From positions 434 through 15,578 of the forward strand of contig MHFL01000056.1 in NCBI GenBank assembly GCA_001804165.1: a stretch of 15,145 nucleotides of DNA. Direction: 5' to 3'. The translations under genes and the position numbers were made by a program. The stretch is from Omnitrophica bacterium RIFCSPLOWO2_01_FULL_45_10. Its GTDB lineage: Bacteria > Omnitrophota > Gorgyraeia > 2-01-FULL-45-10. Shown one piece after another: positions 8,969 through 13,818 of this stretch (position 1 is the stretch's first letter; every line of letters begins with the position of its first letter). A model generated the notes under the pieces. That model was not told where the DNA came from and made no database searches. It saw nothing but the letters and a program-made list of their open reading frames with translations.

Positions 8969-9853
8969 TTATAATCTTTCAGCGACTCTTAGTTTTGCGC
9001 TCCTTGAGCGCGGATTCGACAAAACTTCCTCACGCATAGGCCGAAGAGGTTTCTTTGTCACGATCTTCAAGATGCCCAAACGAAAATATCCCTTGAATAT
9101 ATTTTTTACTATCCTGTCTTCCAGGGAATGGAACGATATAACACAAATCCTCGCTCCGGAGGCCAGCCACGCGACCGCCTTCTTAAGGCCCTCCTCTAGC
9201 GCTGTCAATTCATCATTTACAATTATGCGTATGGCTTGGAATGTTCTCGTAGCGGGATCTATTTTCTGCCTCGAGTATCTATACCCTACGGCCCTGCGTA
9301 TGACCTCGGCGAGTTCTTTTGTCGTCGTAATGGGGCCTTTCGAGCGCTCAAGCGCTATCGCCTTCGCGATTCTTGAATGATATCGTTCCTCGCCGTATCT
9401 GGCTATTAAATCCGAGAGGTCCCGTTCCTTGAATCTATTCACAATTGTATATGCCGTCAAATTGATCCTGGCATCCATTCTCATATCCAGCGGCCCCGAT
9501 TCTTTTATGCTGAAACCTCTTGCGCTGTTCTCCAATTGGTATGACGACAGACCCAAATCGAAAAGAGCGGCGTTTAAATTTTTAATGCTGCCTTCTTTCA
9601 AGAGAACCCTGTCCATGTCTCTGAAATTCTCATTTACGAGTTTAAAATGGCCTTCAAAATCCTTCAGGGTTTCTTTCGCCCTTTCCAAAATATTCTCATC
9701 CGCATCGAGGCCGATGAGTTTGCCGTCCGGCAGTATTTTTTTTAGAATCTCCTTAGCATGGCCGCCGCCGTCGATTGTCGCGTCGAGCGCCGTATCGCCT
9801 CGCTTCAAGTTTAAAGAACTGATGGCTTCTTTAACCATCACCGGTTGATGCAC
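8969..9853 (-). CDS. rsmH: RsmH (MraW), 16S rRNA C1402 N4-methyltransferase
   Basis: A cytoplasmic SAM-dependent methyltransferase modifying C1402 in the decoding centre of 16S rRNA. The 294 residues start MHQPVMVKEAI, the typical RsmH opening. The SAM-binding DATIDGGGHAKEIL (24-37), then LIGLDADENIL, ALFDLGLSSYQLE, RGFSIKESGPLDMRMD, the RYGEERYHSRIAKAI region, RTFQAIRIIVNDEL and ISFHSLEDRIVKNIF follow. All are strong family signatures. The start codon is GTG at 9853, chosen because HQPVMV aligns with the family N-terminus. It lies 10 bases after the stop of the preceding 60-codon ORF. The gene is the normal second member of the dcw operon. Confidence 0.97.
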   Translation of the reverse strand: MHQPVMVKEAISSLNLKRGDTALDATIDGGGHAKEILKKILPDGKLIGLDADENILERAKETLKDFEGHFKLVNENFRDMDRVLLKEGSIKNLNAALFDLGLSSYQLENSARGFSIKESGPLDMRMDARINLTAYTIVNRFKERDLSDLIARYGEERYHSRIAKAIALERSKGPITTTKELAEVIRRAVGYRYSRQKIDPATRTFQAIRIIVNDELTALEEGLKKAVAWLASGARICVISFHSLEDRIVKNIFKGYFRLGILKIVTKKPLRPMREEVLSNPRSRSAKLRVAERL

Positions 9854-9863
9854 AGTTTTAATC

Positions 9864-10046
9864 TTACCTAAATTTTGATGAATTATTTGGCCTGTCGGAA
9901 ATCAACTTCCAAAGCACAAAATTATCCATGCCAACGTCCAATGGATTGCAATTCAACGCCCTGATTTTTTTGATTCTTTCGATAAACATATCCATGCATG
10001 GCGTATCAATCTTTTCTTTCTTTAATAGGCCTCTTCGTTTAAACAT
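9864..10046 (-). CDS. small hypothetical protein between mraZ and rsmH
   Basis: A 60-codon ORF, MFKRRGLLKKEKIDTPCMDMF and onward, is not recognised as any family. It fills the gap between mraZ and rsmH almost exactly. Its ATG at 10046 lies 4 bases after the mraZ stop and is preceded by GGAGGG nine bases upstream, a good ribosome-binding site overlapping the end of mraZ. The stop lies 10 bases before the rsmH start. The protein is basic at its N-terminus, has two Cys residues and no transmembrane segment. In most dcw clusters these two genes are adjacent, so this is an extra gene if real. The tight fit and the ribosome site argue for expression; short length and lack of known homologues argue for caution. 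Confidence 0.6.
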   Translation of the reverse strand: MFKRRGLLKKEKIDTPCMDMFIERIKKIRALNCNPLDVGMDNFVLWKLISDRPNNSSKFR

Positions 10047-10050
10047 AAAG

Positions 10051-10491
10051 TCAACCCTCCGTCATCAACTTCTCAGAGATCTCCTCGAAGGAGTCCTTCG
10101 CGCCTTTATAATATTCATGCCACGATTCCTTCGCCCAGATCTCTACACGATTGGAGATGCCCACAATAACCACTGCACTTTTAATCTGGGCAAAATCCTT
10201 CAAATATTTAGGTATGAGGATCCTGCCCTGTTTATCGCATTCTATCCGACTTGCCCCGGAAAAATAGAGGCGGTTAAATTTTCTCGCTTCAGATTTCGTG
10301 AAGGATATGGACTTGAATTTCGATTCCTGAGTCTTCCACTCATCCTCCGTAAACATGAAAAGGCACTTGTCCAAACCGCGGGTTATATATAAGTTCTGTA
10401 TGTCATACTCTTTTAAGTATTCTCTAAATTTAGAAGGGATGATGAGACGTCCCTTCTTATCTATGGTATGTTCATATTCGCCATAGAACAC
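10051..10491 (-). CDS. mraZ: MraZ, transcriptional regulator of the dcw operon
   Basis: 146 residues forming two SpoVT/AbrB-like repeats: EYEHTIDKKGRLIIPSKFREYL in the first half, and ASRIECDKQGRILIPKYLKDFA in the second. The GRLIIP and GRILIP strands are the signature of MraZ, a ring-forming DNA-binding protein that represses its own operon in E. coli. The start is GTG at 10491 (GTG TTC TAT GGC), matching the family start MF-GEY. A GGAGG ribosome site lies nine bases upstream and overlaps the last repeat of the putative operator. The gene is first in the operon, directly behind a near-consensus promoter. Confidence 0.96.
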   Translation of the reverse strand: MFYGEYEHTIDKKGRLIIPSKFREYLKEYDIQNLYITRGLDKCLFMFTEDEWKTQESKFKSISFTKSEARKFNRLYFSGASRIECDKQGRILIPKYLKDFAQIKSAVVIVGISNRVEIWAKESWHEYYKGAKDSFEEISEKLMTEG

Positions 10492-10500
10492 GCTTTCTTC

Positions 10501-10530
10501 CCTCCATTTTCAACCACTTTCAACCACTTT
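10501..10530 (-). promoter_or_regulatory. putative MraZ-box operator (three 10-bp repeats)
   Basis: On the minus strand there are three tandem decamers: AAAGTGGTTG, AAAGTGGTTG and AAAATGGAGG. Two are identical and the third differs at four positions. The 10-bp period puts the repeats on one face of the helix. They lie between the promoter and the mraZ start and begin at about +3. MraZ is known to bind tandem short G-rich repeats in front of its own gene, and the AAAGTG form is close to that described in Mollicutes. Autoregulation is inferred from this. Confidence 0.8.
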
Positions 10531-10539
10531 GTGCCATGA

Positions 10540-10568
10540 AGTATACACTATTATATTATTTGTGTCAA
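10540..10568 (-). promoter_or_regulatory. sigma70-type promoter of the dcw operon
   Basis: On the minus strand there is a perfect -35 TTGACA (10568-10563), a 17-base spacer and a -10 TATACT (10545-10540). Transcription should start near 10533, just before the MraZ-box repeats, leaving a leader of about 40 bases to the mraZ GTG. This is the strongest promoter seen in the window. Confidence 0.85.
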
Positions 10569-10660
10569 GGAGAATGGGATAAACTTTTTTATACCTATCT
10601 CCAAGTAAAAATTTACAACGTACGTACTCAGAAAATCTTTGAGTAGATAGATAAGTGATA

Positions 10661-10835
10661 AATGGCCACGAGGCCATGGGGGTTGAGCCGTAAAATTTTG
10701 CTAAGGATTAACTACAACTTAAGTAGATCCATACCGTAGTTAATATTAAGAAATGCCATATCCGCATTGACTACATGAAACGCTTGCGCATCTTGATAGC
10801 AAAATTAGGCGAGGCCCCCTGGCCTTGTGGCCATT
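10661..10835. repeat. intergenic fold-back element (long imperfect inverted repeat)
   Basis: The arms at 10661-10689 and 10808-10835 pair over about 20 bp (AATGGCCAC, AGGCCA and GGGGG blocks, with one mismatch and one bulge). Inside them a second helix of about 10 bp pairs the AATTTTGCTA-like stretches around 10696-10703 and 10799-10806. Within that lie two smaller hairpins: 10707-10715 with 10736-10744 (ATTAACTAC/GTAGTTAAT), and an AATGC/GCATT hairpin at about 10753-10769. No credible ORF is present. It sits between the rnpB terminator and the mraZ promoter. It could be a structured RNA on either strand or a miniature inverted-repeat element; neither is proven. Confidence 0.6.
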
Positions 10836-10855
10836 CAATAGTTACAAAAAGAAAT

Positions 10856-10883
10856 AGGGGGTAGTAAATTTTTACTACCCCCT
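10856..10883 (-). terminator. rho-independent terminator of rnpB
   Basis: A perfect 13-bp stem (AGGGGGTAGTAAA paired with its complement, 2-base centre) is followed on the minus strand by ATTTCTTTTTG. It lies two bases after the last paired base of RNase P RNA helix P1, the expected place for the rnpB terminator. Confidence 0.9.
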
Positions 10884-10884
10884 C

Positions 10885-11285
10885 TTCAACAGACCTGTAA
10901 GCCGAGTTCTGTCTTACCCCCTGCAGACCTGCTCTCGCAAATCTATGCGCAGGGGACGAGATGATCATCTATCTAGCCCTTGGATTGCTCCAAGGGTCAA
11001 GCGACCTTACCCGACCAGACATCCATAAACGGATAGGAACGAGCAATTCCTGATTCTGGCCCTATTTGGTCTTGCTACGCGTAGAGATTGCCTCGTTTCA
11101 CCCCTGTACCATTCAAAATGCCTTCGGCTTTTTTCAGGTTCAGGACTCGTCTCTGTGGCTCTGTATCCTCGCCTTTCGACGGACGGCTGTTAGCCGCTAC
11201 GCTGCTCTTAGTAGCTCGGACTTTCCTCCCCCCGCAGTTTTGCTTTCGCAAAACTTGCGCGGAGGCGATCATCCGATCTGCTGAA
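10885..11285 (-). ncRNA. rnpB: RNase P RNA, bacterial type A
   Basis: The catalytic RNA that matures tRNA 5' ends. Read on the minus strand, it contains the universal segments in order: GAGGAAAGTCCGAGCT, ACAGAGACGAG, GGGTGAAAC, AGCAAGACCAAATAGG, GGGTAAGGTCGCTTGA (the L15 region that pairs with tRNA CCA), CTAGATAGATGA and ACAGAACTCGGCTTACAGG. The ends are placed by helix P1: TTCAGCAGATC (11285-11275) pairs over 11 bp with GGTCTGTTGAA (10895-10885). Total about 401 nt. Oddities: between GGGTGAAAC and GCAAGACC only about 20 bases remain, so the usual P11/P12 arm with GGTAAGAG seems absent. An additional hairpin (10917-10955, CCCCTGC/GCAGGGG) is present near the 3' end. The gene starts about 5 bases after the rnhA stop. 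Confidence 0.95.
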
Positions 11286-11290
11286 ATTTG

Positions 11291-11692
11291 TTAAACCAAA
11301 CTTCGTAAATTTATTGCTTTATTCGCTAACTTGTCCGCTTCTTTATTTTCGGAGCGATCAACATGTTTAACTTCAAACCCTTTGAAACTTTTTAAAATAT
11401 GGAAAGCCCTATCGAAAAGTATCTTTATCTCAGGATCTTTAACTCTGTATTCTCCGTTCAACTGCCTAACTACGAGCTCAGAATCCAAATGTACATTCAC
11501 CCTATCGGCCTTCATGATAAGCGCTTCTTCTAACCCGTAAAGAAGAGCATTATATTCCGCGATATTATTTGTCGTTTCGCCTATAAACTTGTAAAGTTCT
11601 TTTATCCTTTTTTTGTCATTATATACAACAACACCGATACCCGCGGGTCCCGGATTTCCCCTTGACGCTCCGTCGACATATAATGATATCAT
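11291..11692 (-). CDS. rnhA: ribonuclease HI
   Basis: A 133-residue cytoplasmic endonuclease that cuts the RNA strand of RNA-DNA hybrids. The four carboxylates of the active site are present: D7 (YVDGASRGNPG), E46 (NIAEYNALL), D70 (HLDSELVV) and D120 (KEADKLAN), with the conserved HVDRSEN histidine loop before the last. It is a compact RNase HI of the kind without an extended basic protrusion. The ATG at 11692 is preferred over the ATG at 11731: it starts directly at the first beta strand, and it comes one base after the stop of the upstream gene, whose end (GAAGAATAAG) could serve as ribosome site. The rnpB gene follows after about 5 bases. Confidence 0.93.
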   Translation of the reverse strand: MISLYVDGASRGNPGPAGIGVVVYNDKKRIKELYKFIGETTNNIAEYNALLYGLEEALIMKADRVNVHLDSELVVRQLNGEYRVKDPEIKILFDRAFHILKSFKGFEVKHVDRSENKEADKLANKAINLRSLV

Positions 11693-11693
11693 C

Positions 11694-12407
11694 TTATTCT
11701 TCAATATACAATATCCTCGCGCAGTTGTCACAGAAGATTAAATCGGTTTTCATCTTTATCTCATTTATGACCTGCGGCGGCATTATCCTAAAACAGCCCT
11801 GGCACGCGTCAGTCCTCACGGGCACAACTGCCAGGCCTTCCTTGCTGTTAATTATTCTTTCATATTTGACTAAAATCATTTTGTCTACTTTCACGGCCAG
11901 GGCTTCGCGTTGTAAGTTCCTGTCCTTTAATTCCGTCTCGATGCGCTTCGACTTATCTTCCCTGTCTTTCTTCTCGGCGCTCAATTTTATCTCCTCGGCC
12001 TTCAGAAACTCTTTTTCTTTTTGGATCATCCTGTTTTCAGCGTCAATTTGGTCAAGAAGCCTTATTATTTCTTCCTCTATTACAGAATTGTCGGCTTTGA
12101 CGCGCCCAATCTCTTCCTGCATCGTCGCATATTCTTTATTGGTCTTCAGTTGATAGAGTTGTATCTGGTATTTTTTGATCGTGCCCTCTTTCGATTCGAG
12201 GTCGCCCTCCCTCTCTTTCCTCTTCACTTGAAGGGCCTTCAATCCCTCTTCCAATTTTTTTAAATTAGCGGTCTTTTCTTTAAAATCCTCTTCCATCTTC
12301 TTTATTTCCAAAGGGATCGCCGTTAACTCCCCCTCCAATTTGAAAATTTGCGTATCGAGTCCCTGCATTTCCACCAGCAGTTTAATCTGTTCTTCCAGGT
12401 TTATCAT
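11694..12407 (-). CDS. coiled-coil protein with C-terminal C4 zinc ribbon (COG1579 / CT398-HP0958 type)
   Basis: 237 residues. Residues about 5-175 are highly charged and heptad-like, predicted to form a long antiparallel coiled-coil hairpin. The C-terminus carries a C4 zinc ribbon, C202-x2-C205 and C226-x2-C229 (ACQGC, FCDNC). This is the architecture of the widespread zinc-ribbon family that includes Chlamydia CT398 and Helicobacter HP0958. Members bind sigma54 or secretion/flagellar components in those species, and the general function is unsettled. The ATG at 12407 begins ten bases after a second copy of the tRNA-Val 3' end, and no clear ribosome site is visible. It is coupled to rnhA and probably co-transcribed with it and rnpB. 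Confidence 0.88.
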   Translation of the reverse strand: MINLEEQIKLLVEMQGLDTQIFKLEGELTAIPLEIKKMEEDFKEKTANLKKLEEGLKALQVKRKEREGDLESKEGTIKKYQIQLYQLKTNKEYATMQEEIGRVKADNSVIEEEIIRLLDQIDAENRMIQKEKEFLKAEEIKLSAEKKDREDKSKRIETELKDRNLQREALAVKVDKMILVKYERIINSKEGLAVVPVRTDACQGCFRIMPPQVINEIKMKTDLIFCDNCARILYIEE

Positions 12408-12417
12408 ATTATTTAAG

Positions 12418-12438
12418 TGGTGGACGATGTAGGATTTG
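12418..12438 (-). repeat. second copy of the tRNA-Val 3' end (direct repeat, with CCA)
   Basis: These 21 bases are identical to the 3' end of the neighbouring tRNA-Val gene (12564-12584): the end of the T-loop, the T-stem 3' strand, the acceptor 3' strand, the discriminator base and CCA. The two copies are offset by 146 bases in the same orientation. No other part of a tRNA is present here, so this is a fragment rather than a gene. Confidence 0.9.
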
Positions 12439-12563
12439 GTTACTTTGCTCGCAGTGCTCGCTGCGTAACCTCGCCTCGCGGCCTGTCGCGCATCGCGCTT
12501 TTCCTCTCCATAGGTCGGCGGCCGCTCGTTTCAAATCCTGCCTCCACGTTATTACTCTTAAAC
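12439..12563. repeat. GC-rich insert between the two tRNA-Val 3' ends
   Basis: About 125 bases carry several short symmetries on the minus strand: GGTTAC with GTAACC around a GCAG-CGAGCA-CTGC hairpin (about 12438-12470), and GCGC-GAT-GCGC. A GTGGAGGCAGGATTTG stretch at 12533-12548 is an imperfect inverted copy of the flanking tRNA tail. It shares an 11-mer, CCGCGAGGCGA, with the element in murF. No ORF can be trusted here, because the only open frame runs on through the tRNA. Confidence 0.6.
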
Positions 12564-12640
12564 TGGTGGACGATGTAGGATTTGAACCTACGACCTCTGC
12601 GATGTGAGCGCAGCGCTCTAACCAACTGAGCTAACCGTCC
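12564..12640 (-). tRNA. tRNA-Val (anticodon CAC)
   Basis: A complete cloverleaf on the minus strand with encoded CCA, 77 nt. The acceptor GGACGGT pairs with ATCGTCC (one G-U). The D-arm is GCTC/GAGC, the anticodon stem CTGCG/CGCAG encloses loop CTCACAT, and the T-arm GTAGG/CCTAC has loop TTCAAAT. CAC decodes GUG. A promoter lies immediately upstream. There is no clear terminator before the zinc-ribbon gene, so read-through into zinc ribbon-rnhA-rnpB is possible. Confidence 0.95.
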
Positions 12641-12648
12641 ACATAATA

Positions 12649-12678
12649 ATTATATAACTAATTCTATCTTAAAATCAA
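12649..12678 (-). promoter_or_regulatory. promoter of tRNA-Val (and perhaps the zinc-ribbon-rnhA-rnpB unit)
   Basis: On the minus strand there is a -35 TTGATT (12678-12673), an 18-base spacer and a -10 TATAAT (12654-12649). The start would fall near 12642, only one or two bases before the mature tRNA 5' end, so the leader is extremely short. Confidence 0.6.
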
Positions 12679-12680
12679 CC

Positions 12681-12709
12681 TTTACATTCTGGCAAAAATT
12701 CAGTATAAT
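12681..12709 (+). promoter_or_regulatory. promoter of the plus-strand CAT tRNA
   Basis: On the plus strand there is a -35 TTTACA (12681-12686), a 17-base spacer and a perfect -10 TATAAT (12704-12709). The start is expected near 12716, about ten bases before the tRNA. It stands back to back with the tRNA-Val promoter. Confidence 0.8.
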
Positions 12710-12725
12710 TGCCGAAGAATTACGG

Positions 12726-12802
12726 GGGCCTGTAGCTCAGTCCGGCAGAGCAGGAGACTCATAATCTCTTGGTCCAAGGTTCAAATCCTTGCGGGCCCAC
12801 CA
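12726..12802 (+). tRNA. tRNA with CAT anticodon, probably tRNA-Ile2 (or elongator Met)
   Basis: A complete cloverleaf, 77 nt with encoded CCA. The acceptor GGGCCTG pairs with CGGGCCC, the anticodon arm is GGAGA-CTCATAA-TCTCT, and the T-arm is CAAGG/CCTTG. The normal first pair (G1-C72) excludes initiator tRNA. C4-G69 and C5-G68, and the ACTCATAATC-CTTGGTC pattern, resemble E. coli minor tRNA-Ile whose C34 is converted to lysidine by TilS. Elongator Met cannot be excluded from sequence alone. It is the only plus-strand gene in the window. Confidence 0.92.
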
Positions 12803-12826
12803 ATGCAAATTTGGCCTTTTCCAAGA

Positions 12827-13435
12827 CTAAAGAACCCCTTTGTCCTCAAGAATCTTCCGAAGTTTATCCGCGCCTTCGTATCTTATGGAATCGATACCGA
12901 AGGCGATCGCCTCTTTTATCAGGTCTTCTCTGTCATCTATATACAATAACTGCGCCTTATCGCCGCTTGAGCGCTTCACCATATCAGCGAATATACGCTT
13001 GTCCGGCTTAACCGCTCCGATCATGAAAGAAGGTATCAGTTCGTCGAATATTTTTATTATGTCGAATTTTTCCCGGATATGTTCGAAGTGGAGGCGGTTT
13101 ATGTTTGAAAGGAGGAATAATTTATATCTCTTTTTCAACTTCCGCGCTATCCGACAGGCCTTCTCATCTTCCCAGAATATATCGTTCCAGATAGAGACAA
13201 AGTCGTTATAAGGTATTTTTATCCGAAGAAGATGCGTTATGCTTTTATAAAATTCTCCGGCCGAGATCATGCCCTTCTCAAACTCTCTTGTTATTTCAGA
13301 ATCGAAAAATAGATCGTAGATTTTCTTGGAATCGTACCTGAAAAGGGTGGCGATCTTTCTGGCGGCTATGTTATGGTCAAATCTTATGAGGGTATTACCG
13401 AGGTCAAAAACAATAACTCCGTATTTCTTCTTCAC
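12827..13435 (-). CDS. HAD-superfamily phosphatase, YihX-like
   Basis: 202 residues with all HAD motifs in order: motif I FDLGNTL (nucleophile D11), motif II LLSNINR (S110), motif III Lys in AVKPDKRIF (K143) and motif IV YIDDRED (D167, D168). An alpha-helical C1-type cap spans about 20-95. The second Asp of motif I, usually the general acid, is Gly13. That is also true of the YihX group (DLGNV, SNTNRLH), sugar-phosphate phosphatases acting on alpha-glucose-1-phosphate in E. coli. The substrate here is unknown. The start is GTG at 13435: the codon just before it is a stop, and no other start precedes the VIVFD strand. It lies 23 bases behind the small membrane protein and is likely in the same operon. 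It converges on the CAT tRNA, with no clear terminator between them. Confidence 0.88.
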   Translation of the reverse strand: MKKKYGVIVFDLGNTLIRFDHNIAARKIATLFRYDSKKIYDLFFDSEITREFEKGMISAGEFYKSITHLLRIKIPYNDFVSIWNDIFWEDEKACRIARKLKKRYKLFLLSNINRLHFEHIREKFDIIKIFDELIPSFMIGAVKPDKRIFADMVKRSSGDKAQLLYIDDREDLIKEAIAFGIDSIRYEGADKLRKILEDKGVL

Positions 13436-13458
13436 TTATATCGATGTAGATAGTTGAG

Positions 13459-13704
13459 CTATCGGCGCTCCGACATTGGACAAGATTTCGACATCGCGTA
13501 CCAAATCGTCGAGATAGGACAATGCTTTTTTAGTCCGCTAACCTCGGAACATATAATTCCCGATATGAAACTCAATATAAGTATCGAGATTCCGAGCGTA
13601 TATCCTACCGTTTTGAGAATTCCCTGTTGTTTCTTGGCCAATACACACAGGACATATCCCAAACCGAGGGACAAAAACAACATAAATAAGCCTTTCATCC
13701 ACAT
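13459..13704 (-). CDS. small membrane protein, two predicted transmembrane helices
   Basis: 81 residues, MWMKGLFMLFLSLGLGYVLC and onward. Two hydrophobic segments are seen (about 3-22 and 31-52), joined by a short basic loop (AKKQQG), with a Cys-containing soluble tail. The family is not recognised. Expression is well supported: GGGAGGT lies five to six bases before the ATG at 13704, and a promoter with 17-base spacing stands just upstream. It precedes the HAD phosphatase gene by 23 bases, so the two are probably co-transcribed. No function is proposed. Confidence 0.75.
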   Translation of the reverse strand: MWMKGLFMLFLSLGLGYVLCVLAKKQQGILKTVGYTLGISILILSFISGIICSEVSGLKKHCPISTIWYAMSKSCPMSERR

Positions 13705-13731
13705 CCTGCACCTCCCTTTTTATTCAAAAAA

Positions 13732-13760
13732 ATTATATCATACGCTAAAGAGTTCCTCAA
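13732..13760 (-). promoter_or_regulatory. promoter of the small membrane protein-HAD operon
   Basis: On the minus strand there is a -35 TTGAGG (13760-13755), a 17-base spacer and a perfect -10 TATAAT (13737-13732). It gives a leader of about 20 bases containing the strong GGGAGGT ribosome site. Confidence 0.75.
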
Positions 13761-13818
13761 GAAAATAATATACCGCCTAAGCGGGCTTGCTTCTATCTCT
13801 TTGATAAGTCGATTATGG

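Noticed and set aside
9429..9848. 139-codon plus-strand ORF inside rsmH
   Set aside because: Antisense shadow of rsmH, low-complexity Ser/Phe-rich translation.
10771..11294. Several ORFs of 65-72 codons on both strands in this region
   Set aside because: They lie wholly or largely within rnpB, whose conserved structure explains the sequence; none resembles a protein family.
11693..11731. Longer rnhA start (ATG at 11731)
   Set aside because: It would add 13 residues not typical of RNase HI and overlap the zinc-ribbon coding end; the ATG at 11692 sits at the family start.
12440..12625. 61-codon minus-strand ORF rich in Arg
   Set aside because: It runs through the tRNA-Val gene and the GC-rich insert; its sequence is simply a translation of the tRNA and palindromes.
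12803..12826. TTGG/CCAA hairpin between the CAT tRNA and the HAD gene
   Set aside because: Four base pairs without a proper T-tract; not a convincing terminator.
13770..13790. Possible terminator after the beta-helix gene
   Set aside because: Only a 4-bp CCGC/GCGG stem with a weak T-rich tail; too weak to call.
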